A stretch of DNA of 48,766 bases from Gemmatimonadota bacterium (GCA_022340755.1 JAJDNI010000188.1:1-48766); one strand, 5' to 3'. Shown: positions 35,160-44,358, counted from the first letter of the stretch. The notes: generated by a model from the sequence alone, not told the origin. Program-made: numbers and translations.

Positions 35160-36134
35160 ATGCAGACGTCGGTTCCAGGCCTTCAGTTGGCCGACAGCGT
35201 CGCCAGTGGGCTGTTCCCGAACCTTATCGGGGGGCACATGGGGCAGGTTCTGGCCACCCTGCTCATCGCCCTGGTGCTGGTGCTCGTGCGCCGCGCCATC
35301 CTCACCATCATCGATCGTCGGGTAGAGGACCGGACCCTCCGCTACAAGTGGTCCAAAGGCACCGCATACGCGTCGTTCCTGGTAGGCCTCCTGCTGGTGC
35401 TCCAGGTCTGGCTGAGGGCGATCCAGTCGGTGGGCACGTTCCTGGGACTGGTGTCCGCGGGCCTCGCCATCGCCCTCAAAGACCTGGTGGCGGATCTGGC
35501 CGGCTGGATCTTCATCCTCTGGCGCCACCCCTTCGAGCTCGGGGACCGGATCCAGATCGGAGAGCACGCGGGGGACGTGGTGGACATCCGCATCTTCGCC
35601 ATCACCCTCATGGAGATCGGGAACTGGGTTGCCGCCGACCAGAGCACCGGGCGCATGATCCACGTGCCCAATGCGATGGTCTTCACGCAACCCCTCGCGA
35701 ACTACACCGCCGGCTTTCCCTTTCTCTGGAACGAGATTCCCGTGCTGGTCACGTTCGAGAGCGACTGGCGGAAGGCCAAGACCCTCATCCAGGAGATCGT
35801 GAACGAGCTGGCGGCGCACACGAGCGAAGAGGCGGAGCGGCACCTTCGGCACACCGCGAAGCGTTTCCTCATCCACTACACGAAGCTCACGCCCGTCGTC
35901 TACACATCGGTGGAGGATTCGGGGGTGTTGCTCACGGCACGGTATCTGACGGCGCCCCGCCAGCGCCGGGGCACGACCCAGGCCGTCTGGGAGCGGATCC
36001 TGGAGGCGTTCCAGGGAGTGGACGACGTCGACCTGGCCTATCCGACGCAGCGCCTGTACGTGAACCCACTGGAGGGGAAGCCCGGAGCCCGCGCACCCTG
36101 GCCGCCGCTGTCCCCTGGGACGGACGCATCGTAG
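35160..36134 (+). CDS. Small-conductance mechanosensitive channel, MscS family
   Basis: A 324-residue protein with three N-terminal helices (about residues 20-105). The last is the pore-like VGTFLGLVSAGLAIALKDLVADLAGW. The beta domain follows, with FELGDRIQIGEHAGDVVDI and a conserved VPNAMVF. The C-terminal mixed domain runs to about residue 310. MscS channels release solutes on hypo-osmotic shock. ATG 35160 has GGAGG six bases upstream; GTG 35154 is unlikely. It has the same direction as the EamA gene and may be cotranscribed with it. Confidence 0.92.
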   Translation: MQTSVPGLQLADSVASGLFPNLIGGHMGQVLATLLIALVLVLVRRAILTIIDRRVEDRTLRYKWSKGTAYASFLVGLLLVLQVWLRAIQSVGTFLGLVSAGLAIALKDLVADLAGWIFILWRHPFELGDRIQIGEHAGDVVDIRIFAITLMEIGNWVAADQSTGRMIHVPNAMVFTQPLANYTAGFPFLWNEIPVLVTFESDWRKAKTLIQEIVNELAAHTSEEAERHLRHTAKRFLIHYTKLTPVVYTSVEDSGVLLTARYLTAPRQRRGTTQAVWERILEAFQGVDDVDLAYPTQRLYVNPLEGKPGARAPWPPLSPGTDAS

Positions 36135-36185
36135 GTTGCGGGTCCGGGCGCCGCACTGGCGAGTGGACCCCTCGGGGGAGATTCC

Positions 36186-37337
36186 ATGAGTCACTATCTG
36201 GACTTTGCCGCCACGTCGGCCCTTCGGCCTCCCGAGGTGGCGGAGGCCATGGGGCGCTTCCTTCGGGAGTGTGGCGCGAGTCCAGGTCGGGGCGCATACG
36301 GGCGCGCGCTGGAGGCTGGGCGCGTGACGCTGAGCTGCCGCAGGGGCGTGCAGCGTCTCCTGGGCCTGGATGGCGATCCGGACCGCGTCGCCTTCATGGG
36401 CAACGCGACGCAAGGCCTGAACACGGCGCTGTGGGGGGTCCTGAGGCCCAGGGACGTGGTGGTGGTGACGCAGTACGACCACAACGCCGTGCTGCGCCCC
36501 GTGTCCTATCTGGAGCGCATCCGCGCCGTAGAGGTGCGGATGGTCGGAGGAACCCCCGAGGGCTCGTTGGACTACGACGAGGCCGAACGGAAGATGCAGG
36601 GTGCGCGGCTGGTGGTGGTGAACAGCGCCAGCAACGTGCTGGGGAATCGGCTTCCCTTAGCGGACCTGGCGGGGCGGGCCCACGCCGCGGGAGCACTCGT
36701 GCTCGTGGACGCGGCCCAGGCCGCGGGGCATTTGCCCATGACGTGCGCGGCGGATGGTGCGGACATGGTGGCCTTCACCGGGCACAAGGGCATGTTGGGT
36801 CCCCAGGGCATTGGAGGTCTCTGGGTGCGCAGCGGCATCGAGCTGGAACCCCTTCTCAGAGGAGGCAGCGGGGGTGATTCTCTCCCCAGAGAGATGCCGT
36901 CGGCGATGCCGGACCGACTGGAGGCCGGCACCTTGAACGCACCGGGGATCGCCGGGCTCGAGGCCGGCATCGGAGTGGTATTGGCGTCGGGGGTGGCGGT
37001 CCTCCACCGGCGCGTGGCGGCGCTCAAGCAAAGGTTGAGGTCGGGCCTGCAGAGCGTTCGGAACGTCACCGTACACTCACCGCCCGATCCCGAGGGAGTC
37101 GGTATCGTGACCATCACGACCTCCACGGTGGATCCATCCACCCTGGCCCATCGTCTCGACCGTGAGTGGGACGTGCAGGCTCGGGCCGGCCTTCACTGCG
37201 CACCGGAGGCGCATACGCTGCTGGGCACGGCGAACGGGGGGGGCTTGCGCTTCTCCCTGGGATGGGCCTCGACCGAGGAGGATGTGGACCGGGCTGTGGA
37301 AGGAGTGGACGCCATCGCGGGTAGCCGGACGCCATGA
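36186..37337 (+). CDS. Class-V aminotransferase / cysteine desulfurase-like protein
   Basis: A 383-residue PLP protein. It starts YLDFAATSALRPPEV, in the desulfurase style. The PLP lysine is Lys201 in FTGHKGMLGPQG, and a candidate catalytic Cys338 lies in GLHCAPEAH, the short-loop type seen in SufS-like and TIGR01977-like desulfurases. It differs from the IscS-type protein at 7617. The cysteine suggests sulfur transfer, but related family members use other substrates. It overlaps thpR by four bases (ATGA), indicating coupling. Its role with thpR is not known. Confidence 0.85.
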   Translation: MSHYLDFAATSALRPPEVAEAMGRFLRECGASPGRGAYGRALEAGRVTLSCRRGVQRLLGLDGDPDRVAFMGNATQGLNTALWGVLRPRDVVVVTQYDHNAVLRPVSYLERIRAVEVRMVGGTPEGSLDYDEAERKMQGARLVVVNSASNVLGNRLPLADLAGRAHAAGALVLVDAAQAAGHLPMTCAADGADMVAFTGHKGMLGPQGIGGLWVRSGIELEPLLRGGSGGDSLPREMPSAMPDRLEAGTLNAPGIAGLEAGIGVVLASGVAVLHRRVAALKQRLRSGLQSVRNVTVHSPPDPEGVGIVTITTSTVDPSTLAHRLDREWDVQARAGLHCAPEAHTLLGTANGGGLRFSLGWASTEEDVDRAVEGVDAIAGSRTP

Positions 37338-37897
37338 GGCTCTTTGTCGCGCTGAACCTTCCGAAAAAGGAGCGCGCCCGCGTCTACCGGGCATCCGCGG
37401 CGCTGCGCGACGCGAAGCTCCCCATCCGATGGATCGGGCCGGACAACTACCACATGACCTTGAAGTTCCTCGGGGAGGTCCACCAGGACCGTGTCACGGC
37501 CATCGAGGAGATCATGCATAAGGTGGCGGACAGCACGGGCCCATTCGACGTCTCCCTCCGGGGCTTCGGCGCCTTTCCCACGATCCGCAAACCGCGCGTG
37601 GTCTGGATAGGCATCGTCGCCAGCGCGGAGCTGCGATGTCTGAAGCAGGATCTGGAGTGGGGCCTTGCGGACGCGGGCTTCGAGGCGGAGACCCGTGCCT
37701 TCCACCCCCATGTGACTCTGGGGCGCGCCGATCCCAAATTCAGTGCGGGGCACTTCAGGGGCTTCGACGACATCATCGCGGAGCTGACGTACGAAGGCGG
37801 TGCCCAGATCCGTACCCTGGACCTCATGCGGAGCCATCTTTCGCGCGACGGTGCGCGGTACAGCGTCGTGACAAGCGCCAGGTTGGCGGGCGGGTAG
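37334..37897 (+). CDS. thpR: RNA 2',3'-cyclic phosphodiesterase ThpR
   Basis: A 187-residue 2H phosphoesterase. It begins MRLFVALNLP and has both catalytic motifs: HMTL in NYHMTLKFLGEV (near 38-41) and HVTL in FHPHVTLGRA (near 124-127). The family opens 2',3'-cyclic phosphates to 2'-phosphomonoesters and can ligate tRNA halves in vitro. Its start codon overlaps the upstream desulfurase stop by four bases. Length and motifs are standard. Confidence 0.94.
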   Translation: MRLFVALNLPKKERARVYRASAALRDAKLPIRWIGPDNYHMTLKFLGEVHQDRVTAIEEIMHKVADSTGPFDVSLRGFGAFPTIRKPRVVWIGIVASAELRCLKQDLEWGLADAGFEAETRAFHPHVTLGRADPKFSAGHFRGFDDIIAELTYEGGAQIRTLDLMRSHLSRDGARYSVVTSARLAGG

Positions 37898-37949
37898 AAT
37901 CGGTGTAACCCTTGGGTGGCGCACACCGCTGCCAAGACATGGAGGATCG

Positions 37950-38618
37950 GTGGTCCGTGCCGTAAAGAGACTCGTCGCGTTCGTGGCGCTGCTGCTGGCG
38001 GCGTACGCGGGATTCCGGTGGGGTGGGGCGGTCTTTCCGCCGATGGAGCGCTGGCTCGGGATCTCGGCCCACACCGACTCCGTTGCCGTTGCGGCCCCAG
38101 CGACGGACGCTCCGTCGGCGGAGATCGCGGATGCCACCCTTAACCGATTCGAGCGGCTCCGCCGCGGCAGCGGTGAGGATCATCTTGCGCTGAGCGGCAC
38201 GCAGCTCACCTCGATCGTGCGCTTTTCATTGCCGGGCATCGTACCGCCGGGGGTGAGCGCCCCCACCGTCGGGATCGACGAAGGGCGGGTCAGGCTCAGC
38301 GCACGCGTTGCGCTCGAGGCGTTTCCCCGCCTCCCACACCTCGACCAGCTCCTCGGCATCCTCCCGGACACGGTGCCCCTGGAGATGGAAGGTGCCCTGG
38401 TGCCCTTCGACCCACAGTACATGGCGCTGCTCGTGGACAAGGTCTCGGCTTCCCACGTGCCGATTCCGAAGCGCATGGTCGCCGACGTCCTCCGCGGCCT
38501 GGGGCGGCAGGCACCGGCGCGGCTTCCACCCGACGCCCTGCCCGTGCCGATTCCAAGGGGGGTGAAGTCGGTGTACGTGCAACGGGACAGTCTCGTCCTG
38601 GTGGCCGCCAGGCGATAG
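37950..38618 (+). CDS. Membrane-anchored protein of unknown function
   Basis: A 222-residue protein with GTG start four bases after GGAGG. One N-terminal helix (LVAFVALLLAAYAGFRW, about residues 8-24) anchors it; the rest should be in the periplasm. The middle alternates Pro-rich loops and beta strands, for example SLPGIVPPGVSAPTVGIDEGRVRLSARV. No motif that I know is present. It ends 20 bases before the sigma-54 activator, which may be in the same transcript. Confidence 0.7.
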   Translation: MVRAVKRLVAFVALLLAAYAGFRWGGAVFPPMERWLGISAHTDSVAVAAPATDAPSAEIADATLNRFERLRRGSGEDHLALSGTQLTSIVRFSLPGIVPPGVSAPTVGIDEGRVRLSARVALEAFPRLPHLDQLLGILPDTVPLEMEGALVPFDPQYMALLVDKVSASHVPIPKRMVADVLRGLGRQAPARLPPDALPVPIPRGVKSVYVQRDSLVLVAARR

Positions 38619-38638
38619 CGACTCGCAACAATCGATCC

Positions 38639-40000
38639 ATGGCAAAGCTCCTCATCGTCGACGACGAGAAGTCCATCCGCGGTGCCCTTCAGCAGGTCTT
38701 CGAGTACGAGGGCCACGAGGTCCGCGCCGCATCCGATGGCCAGGAAGCCCTCACCGAGGCCGGGTCCTTCCATCCCGACGTGATCTTCCTGGACGTGAAG
38801 ATGCCCGGAATGGACGGCCTCGAGGTTCTGCGACGCCTGAGGGAGCAGGACCCCGCCGCGCTCGTCGTGATGATCTCCGGGCACGGCACCGTCGACACCG
38901 CGGTGGAGGCGACGAGGAAGGGGGCGTACGACTTTCTCGAGAAGCCCCTGGACACCGACCGGCTCCTGGTGACGGTGCAGCGGGCGCTGGAGCTGCGCGG
39001 TCTGACGGCCAGCATGCAGGCGCTGCGCAACCAGGTGGAGAGCCGGTACCGCATCGTCGGCAACTCCTTCGCGGTGCGCCAGGTGCTGGAGCGGGTGGAG
39101 AGGGTGGCTCCAACGGACGCGCGCGTGCTCATCACGGGCGAGAACGGTACGGGCAAGGAGCTGGTGGCACGGGCGCTCCACCGGCTGTCCAGAAGGGCCG
39201 ACGCACCCTTCGTGGAGGTGAATTGCGCTGCCATTCCGTCGGAGCTCATCGAGTCGGCCCTCTTCGGCCACATCAAGGGATCGTTCACCGGCGCGGTGTC
39301 CGATCGCGCCGGGAAGTTCGAGCAGGCGTCCGGCGGCACGCTGTTCCTGGACGAGATCGGGGACATGTCGCTGGCGGCTCAGGCGAAGGTCCTCCGGGCC
39401 CTGGAACAGGGCGTGGTCACCAGAGTCGGGGGCGCCAAGGCCATCGAGGTGGACGTACGCGTCATCGCCGCAACCAACAAGAACCTGGCCCACGAGATCC
39501 AGGAGGGGGCGTTCCGCGAGGACCTTTTCTACAGGTTGAACGTCGTCCCCATCCATATCCCCCCACTCCGCGAGCGCAGGGAGGACATTCCAATGCTCGT
39601 GACGCACTTCTCGGAACAGATGGCGCGTGTGGACCGAGTGGCACCGCGGACATTCACCGACGAGGCCGTCGAGCGCCTCGCCGGCCTGGAGTGGCCCGGC
39701 AACGTACGTGAGCTCCGGAATACCGTGGAGCGTTTGCTTATCCTCTCCGGGGGCGAGCACGTGCGCGCGGAGGACGTGGCGCTGCTGGTGTCGGGTCAGA
39801 GCACCACGAGCGGGATGGGGAGCGAGTTCCTCTCCGTGGATACCTTCGCGGAGTTCAAGGAGCGAGCCGAGCGCGCGTTCATTCTCCAGAAGCTGCGTGA
39901 AAGCGACTGGAACGTGGCGGAGGCCGCGCGCCGCATGGAGATGCCCCGCTCGAACCTGTACAAGAAGATCGATCGATTCGGCCTCGTGCGGGACTCGTGA
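38639..40000 (+). CDS. NtrC/NtrX-type sigma-54 response regulator
   Basis: A 453-residue protein with three domains. The receiver (1-120) has DDE at 8-10, phospho-acceptor Asp52 and Lys102. The AAA+ domain (about 140-375) has Walker A GENGTGKE (167-174), a GAFTGA-type loop reading GSFTGA (214-219), and Walker B FLDEIGD. A Fis-type helix-turn-helix ends it (NVAEAARRMEMPRSNLYKKI). It should activate sigma-54 promoters after phosphorylation. The NtrX-like layout makes the NtrY-like kinase at 17279 a candidate partner, but the genes are 17 kb apart. It lies upstream of the cobalamin riboswitch on the same strand. Confidence 0.95.
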   Translation: MAKLLIVDDEKSIRGALQQVFEYEGHEVRAASDGQEALTEAGSFHPDVIFLDVKMPGMDGLEVLRRLREQDPAALVVMISGHGTVDTAVEATRKGAYDFLEKPLDTDRLLVTVQRALELRGLTASMQALRNQVESRYRIVGNSFAVRQVLERVERVAPTDARVLITGENGTGKELVARALHRLSRRADAPFVEVNCAAIPSELIESALFGHIKGSFTGAVSDRAGKFEQASGGTLFLDEIGDMSLAAQAKVLRALEQGVVTRVGGAKAIEVDVRVIAATNKNLAHEIQEGAFREDLFYRLNVVPIHIPPLRERREDIPMLVTHFSEQMARVDRVAPRTFTDEAVERLAGLEWPGNVRELRNTVERLLILSGGEHVRAEDVALLVSGQSTTSGMGSEFLSVDTFAEFKERAERAFILQKLRESDWNVAEAARRMEMPRSNLYKKIDRFGLVRDS

Positions 40001-40142
40001 CCGACCGAGCGCTTCGAGAGAATCACGTTCCTCCGGGCAGCGGCGGGCGCCACGGACTGTCCGCGAATGCCCTGCGATCGACCCCAGGACCTCTTGCTCC
40101 TGCCGACCCCCGCGGCTAGTGTTCCTGACGACATTCCAAGGC

Positions 40143-40301
40143 GGGTGGGTCATCGCAGGAAGCCGGTGCAAGTCCGGCGCGGCCCCGCCACTGTGAGAGG
40201 TCCGAGTAACCCTCGGAACGCATGCTCATTCGTGCCACTGGGCGCTTCGGCGTCTGGGAAGGCGAGCACGGCGGCCTCGAGCCAGGAGACCTGACCCACC
40301 C
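40143..40301 (+). promoter_or_regulatory. Cobalamin riboswitch
   Basis: The B12-box core GCCGGTGCAAGTCCGGC is present, followed by GCGGCCCCGCCACTGTGA and, at the 3' end, GCCAGGAGACCTG. A perfect 10-bp P1 helix pairs GGGTGGGTCA (40143-40152) with TGACCCACCC (40292-40301). The 125 bases after it, before btuB, should hold the expression platform; I do not see a clear terminator there, so translational control is likely. Confidence 0.95.
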
Positions 40302-40426
40302 CTCGACCGTCGTTTCCGCGGGGAGACAGGTCCGACCGGTTCATCCCGAGAGGGTCCCGTTGGCCGCGCGGAGGGGACGGAACGTTCACCGATGCTGCGC
40401 GGGCAGCCGTTCGTACGGGGGTCCTC

Positions 40427-42424
40427 ATGAAAGCCGGTCGTGTTCCACGTCGCGGTTTCGTCCTCTCCACCCTCATCCTCGTCGCCGGCTCGGCGGTCGC
40501 ACGTCCGGCGTCCGCCCAGGAAGACCCGTATCTGCTGGAAGGCCTGGTGGTGACGGCCAGCCCGACGCCACGGCCCAGCGGGACGCTGGCCACGAACGTG
40601 ACGGTGCTGGATGGGAACGCGCTGCGTGCCCAGGGCTTCGTCCGCGTGCAGGACGCGCTGCGGATCGTTCCCGGTCTCACCGTGGTGCAGAACGGCTCGT
40701 TCGGCGCGTCAACGTCCGTGTTCATGCGTGGTGGTGAGAGTGACTACACCCTTGTGCTCGTCGACGGCGTCCAGGTGAACCAGCCCGGGGGAGCCTTCGA
40801 CTTCTCCAGCCTCACGCTGGACGAGGTCGAGCGCATCGAGATCGTGAGGGGCCCGCAGAGCTCGCTCTATGGATCGGATGCCGTCGCCGGTGTCGTCCAG
40901 ATCGTGACGCGGGACGGGCGGGGGCCGAGCCGGGCCACGCTGGGGGCCCGCCTCGGGTCGTTCGGTCGTCATGATTGGTCCGTGGACGCCGGCGGTGGGG
41001 GAGCGCGGGCAGGGTATTCGCTCGGGGCTTCGCGGATCCGCACCGCCGGAATCCTGCCGTTCAACAACGCGTACGCCGCCGACATCGCCTCCGGGGCCGT
41101 GCGCTATGAGCCGGACGGGCTCACGACGCTTCGTGTTACGGGGCGGCTGAGCCACCACCGATACCACTTCCCCACGGACGGATCGGGGCGCCTGGTCGAC
41201 CGAAACGCGTTCACCTTCGGCGACGAATCGACTCTCGGCCTCGACCTCGTGCGCGTCCTCGACGAGAGGGTGGATGTGCGCGCCCGCGTCGGCTCCTACG
41301 CGCTGGACGGTGGGACGGACGACGCGCAGGACGGTCCCGCGGACACGCTGGGCTACTACGCGTCGTCCAGCGTGGACCACGTTCGTCGGACTACGGCCAA
41401 TGTGAGCGGCAATGTGCGTGTGCGAGAACTCGTGGCGACGCTGGGTTGGGAGCTGGAGCGGGAGGGGCAGCGCTCCCACACCGAGTCATCCAGCCAGTAC
41501 GGGCCGTCGTCGGATGGGAGTCGCAACACCCGATGGAACCGTGGCTACTACGCCCACGTGTCGGGGGCCGGGGAACCGCTTTCGTTCGATGCGGGGGCGC
41601 GGCTGGACGACAACGAGCGCTTCGGCCGCCTGGGGACCTGGCAGTTGGGAGCCGTGGCCCACCTCGCCGGCGCCGACGGGCCGGTCTTCAGGGCGTCCCT
41701 GGGGACCGGCATCAAGGAGCCGACGTTCTACGAGAACTTCGCGACCGGGTTCGCCCGCGGGAATCCGGCGCTGCGCCCCGAGCGGTCGCGCTCGTGGGAG
41801 GCCGGCGTAGACCAGAGGCTTCCGGGGCACAGGGCCTCGGTGCGTGCCACGTACTTCCACCAGGACTTCCGCGACCTGATCCAGTACACCTCGTCCGCGC
41901 CGACGCCGGCGGCGCCGAACTTCCACAACGTGGCGCGCGCACGGGCGCACGGTGTGGATCTCCAGATACAGGCTCATGCCGGGCCCATGCAGGGATCGGC
42001 CTCCTGGACCTGGCTCGACACCCACGTGGTGGATCCCGGTGTGGACAGCGGAGCCGGCGATGAGTTCGCACCGGGGGGCAAGCTCCTTAGGCGACCCCGG
42101 ACGGCCGCGACGGCGGACGTGAGCGCGCGCCTCGGCAGAGGCGTGTCCATCAGCGGCATGGTGAGCGTGGTCGGCGCCCGCGAAGACCGGGATTTCACCA
42201 GCTATCCGGCCACCAGGGTGACCCTGCCGGCCTACACGTTGCTGGATCTCGAGGCCTCCGGGACCCTGCACCGAGGGCAAGGGCGCCAACCCGACGTCAC
42301 GATAGACCTGCGAGGCGACAACCTGCTCGATCGCTCCTACCAGGAAGTGCTCGGCTACCCGGCGCCGGGGCGGGCGATCTACCTGGGACTGCGTGTCGGG
42401 CTCGGCTCTGAGGGCAGGCCGTGA
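40427..42424 (+). CDS. btuB: TonB-dependent vitamin B12 receptor, BtuB-like
   Basis: A 665-residue outer-membrane receptor. A signal peptide ends near ARPASAQ (about residue 31), and a TonB-box-like LLEGLVVTAS follows. The plug domain shows FMRGGESDYTLVLVDGVQVN and IEIVRGPQSSLYGSDAVAGVVQIV. The beta-barrel contains the receptor segment LRPERSRSWEAGVD and extends to the C-terminus, which lacks the usual terminal aromatic residue. The cobalamin riboswitch just upstream strongly supports a corrinoid substrate. No btuF, btuC or btuD follows. The next gene is on the other strand. Confidence 0.92.
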   Translation: MKAGRVPRRGFVLSTLILVAGSAVARPASAQEDPYLLEGLVVTASPTPRPSGTLATNVTVLDGNALRAQGFVRVQDALRIVPGLTVVQNGSFGASTSVFMRGGESDYTLVLVDGVQVNQPGGAFDFSSLTLDEVERIEIVRGPQSSLYGSDAVAGVVQIVTRDGRGPSRATLGARLGSFGRHDWSVDAGGGGARAGYSLGASRIRTAGILPFNNAYAADIASGAVRYEPDGLTTLRVTGRLSHHRYHFPTDGSGRLVDRNAFTFGDESTLGLDLVRVLDERVDVRARVGSYALDGGTDDAQDGPADTLGYYASSSVDHVRRTTANVSGNVRVRELVATLGWELEREGQRSHTESSSQYGPSSDGSRNTRWNRGYYAHVSGAGEPLSFDAGARLDDNERFGRLGTWQLGAVAHLAGADGPVFRASLGTGIKEPTFYENFATGFARGNPALRPERSRSWEAGVDQRLPGHRASVRATYFHQDFRDLIQYTSSAPTPAAPNFHNVARARAHGVDLQIQAHAGPMQGSASWTWLDTHVVDPGVDSGAGDEFAPGGKLLRRPRTAATADVSARLGRGVSISGMVSVVGAREDRDFTSYPATRVTLPAYTLLDLEASGTLHRGQGRQPDVTIDLRGDNLLDRSYQEVLGYPAPGRAIYLGLRVGLGSEGRP

Positions 42425-42446
42425 ACGCCGCGACGGCGACGCCCGC

Positions 42447-43319
42447 TCACCGGACGATCCGGGTCCCGTTCTCCAGGGCGTAGAGGGCCTCGACGGTGAG
42501 GTAGTCGCGGGCCGTTAGCGCCGTGGCCGTGTTGTTGGGATACATGACGTCCCGGGGCTGGTCGCTGTGGGGCAGTCCCAGGGCGTGTCCCATCTCGTGT
42601 GCCGCCGTGAGGCGCACTACGGTCGGATCGAGGGTGCGGGAGGGATCCGAGGGTATGCGGGTGGACAGCTCCAGGGACAGGACCTCCAAGCCTCCGGAGC
42701 GGCTCCACTGTGTGTGCGTCAGACCGAGGTGATTGCCGCCCAGCGTGGGCTTCCACGTCACCTCGAAGCGGGCCGGCCGTGTTCCCCGCCGGTCCACGAC
42801 GATGGGGAAAGGCTGGCCGGTCCACGAGAGTATGCCGTCCGCCGCGGCGTCCTGGAGTGCTCGGGCGGTTCCCGGGCCTTCGAAGGACGGGGGCGGAACA
42901 TGCACGACCACCACGCCTCGAAAGTCCTTCCAGCGCTCGATGAGGATGCTTCCGCTGTCGGCCAGCGCAGCACAGAGGTACCCGACATGCCGACAGGCGA
43001 GATCCGCTTTCAAGACCGGCGCTCCGGAAGAGGAGGGCAGGGATGCGGCCGCGTCGGCTTCAGGGGTCCCGTCGCGCGGGCAACCGCCCGTCCGCCCGCC
43101 CGCCGAGTCGGCGCACTGCGTTTCCGGTCCTCGCGGTGTCCTGCCCGCGATGCCGCCCAGCCAGACGGCGGCGACGACCGCAGCGGCCAACACGGCTAGG
43201 ACGGCGGGTTGCTTCCTGGGTCGGCTCACTGGTGGTCGCCGGGTTGAACGAGCTTGGGCCTCCGCTTGGGCCGGGTAGCGGCCTTCCGGGTCGTCGGATG
43301 GCGAGAGGCCGTCGCTCAC
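42447..43319 (-). CDS. Membrane-anchored matrixin-like zinc metalloprotease
   Basis: A 290-residue protein (if the start is GTG 43319). The zinc site is HEMGHALGLPH (HExxHxxGxxH), followed by a VMYP Met-turn, the hallmarks of metzincins such as matrixin M10. One helix (AVLAVLAAAVVAAVWLGGI) near the N-terminus anchors it, with the catalytic domain outside. Two other starts are possible: GTG 43229, just before the helix, or further upstream in an unlikely region. A TATACT sequence directly before GTG 43319 could be a -10 box, which would favour 43229. Substrate unknown. Confidence 0.85.
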   Translation of the reverse strand: MSDGLSPSDDPEGRYPAQAEAQARSTRRPPVSRPRKQPAVLAVLAAAVVAAVWLGGIAGRTPRGPETQCADSAGGRTGGCPRDGTPEADAAASLPSSSGAPVLKADLACRHVGYLCAALADSGSILIERWKDFRGVVVVHVPPPSFEGPGTARALQDAAADGILSWTGQPFPIVVDRRGTRPARFEVTWKPTLGGNHLGLTHTQWSRSGGLEVLSLELSTRIPSDPSRTLDPTVVRLTAAHEMGHALGLPHSDQPRDVMYPNNTATALTARDYLTVEALYALENGTRIVR

Positions 43320-43348
43320 AGTATAGGTGCGGCTAGCCGAGACCGGAA
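43320..43348 (-). promoter_or_regulatory. Candidate promoter for metalloprotease gene
   Basis: On the minus strand TATACT (43320-43325) is preceded, 17 bases away, by TTCCGG (43343-43348). The -10 box is good, the -35 poor. If used, transcription would start inside the longer reading frame, making GTG 43229 the real start codon. Confidence 0.3.
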
Positions 43349-43531
43349 CGCGCGTGTGCCACGACCCCTGTTCCGCTCGTGGTCCGGTGGGTACTCTGGT
43401 CCGTGCGGGTATCCGGAACGGCGAGGGCACCGCCGTGTAGCAGTCGCGACTCACCGGTGGCGGGCCGCCCAACGCCGAGCCGCGCCCCACCGTTGCGGTG
43501 GCGATCGATGCAGCAGGCCGGGAGGTGAGGC

Positions 43532-44281
43532 GTGCAAGAAACCCAAGACGAATCTGGATTCGGCGCGCAGGTCCTGAGCGTCTCGGACACCGCTCACCGG
43601 AGCATGGTGGCGACCGTGTGGGACTGGACCAGGTCCATCGCGGTCGCCTTCCTGATCTTCGTCGTGGTCAGGACGTTCCTGGTCGAGGCCTTCAAGATCC
43701 CGACCTCGTCCATGGAGAACACGCTCATGGTCGGGGACTTCCTGCTCGTCAACAAGGCCGCATACGGCGCGGAGATTCCGGGGACCCACCTGCATCTGCC
43801 CGCCTTCGAGGAGCCATGCCGGGGAGACGTGATCGTCTTCGTCCCTCCCATCGACGCGACCAAGAACTACGTGAAGCGAGTCGTGGGGGTGCCGGGCGAC
43901 ACGCTCCAGATGCGGGACAAGCAGCTCTTCGTGAACGGGCTCCCCGTCAAGGAACCCTACGTGCGCTACATCGATCGGAATGGTGACGCGGTTCATCCGG
44001 ACATGCGCTGGCAGTCCAGTCATCTGCTCGCGGGCCCGGCCCGTTCGTATCATCCGACGCGGGACAATTGGGGCCCGCTCGTCGTTCCCGAAGAAGACTA
44101 TTTCGTTCTCGGAGACAACCGGGACAACAGCGAAGACTCCCGTTATTGGGGATTCGTGTCCCGAGACGCGATTCGAGGGAAGCCCTGGCTCGTGTACTAT
44201 TCCTTCGACCCCACCGGCCGGGGCTCAATGCCCTGGGTGCGTGACGTACGATGGAGTCGCCTGGGAGAGCGCATACACTGA
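43532..44281 (+). CDS. lepB: Signal peptidase I
   Basis: A 249-residue type-I signal peptidase. The helix near residues 35-52 precedes the catalytic serine, Ser60 in PTSSMENTL. The general base Lys115 lies in YVKRVVGVPGD. The GDNRDNSEDSRYWG motif completes the family set. It removes signal peptides at the outer face of the inner membrane. GTG 43532 has GGGAGG six bases upstream. A divergent 212-base spacer separates it from the protease gene. It precedes the sigma-factor gene by 171 bases. Confidence 0.96.
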   Translation: MQETQDESGFGAQVLSVSDTAHRSMVATVWDWTRSIAVAFLIFVVVRTFLVEAFKIPTSSMENTLMVGDFLLVNKAAYGAEIPGTHLHLPAFEEPCRGDVIVFVPPIDATKNYVKRVVGVPGDTLQMRDKQLFVNGLPVKEPYVRYIDRNGDAVHPDMRWQSSHLLAGPARSYHPTRDNWGPLVVPEEDYFVLGDNRDNSEDSRYWGFVSRDAIRGKPWLVYYSFDPTGRGSMPWVRDVRWSRLGERIH

Positions 44282-44329
44282 GGTACGGAGGCCGCACCGT
44301 GCGGAGCAATGGACCCTGGTGGGGGGTGG

Positions 44330-44358
44330 TTGCGCGATGGATGTGTGTGTTCGATTCT
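44330..44358 (+). promoter_or_regulatory. Weak candidate promoter before sigma-factor gene
   Basis: TTGCGC (44330-44335) and GATTCT (44353-44358) are spaced by 17 bases, about 95 bases before the sigma-factor ATG. Both boxes match the consensus only in part. Nothing else in the 171-base spacer stands out. Confidence 0.28.

Noticed and set aside
40150-40725. Minus-strand frame of 191 codons across the riboswitch
   Set aside because: The RNA signature and 10-bp P1 on the plus strand explain the sequence, and the btuB N-terminus accounts for the rest.
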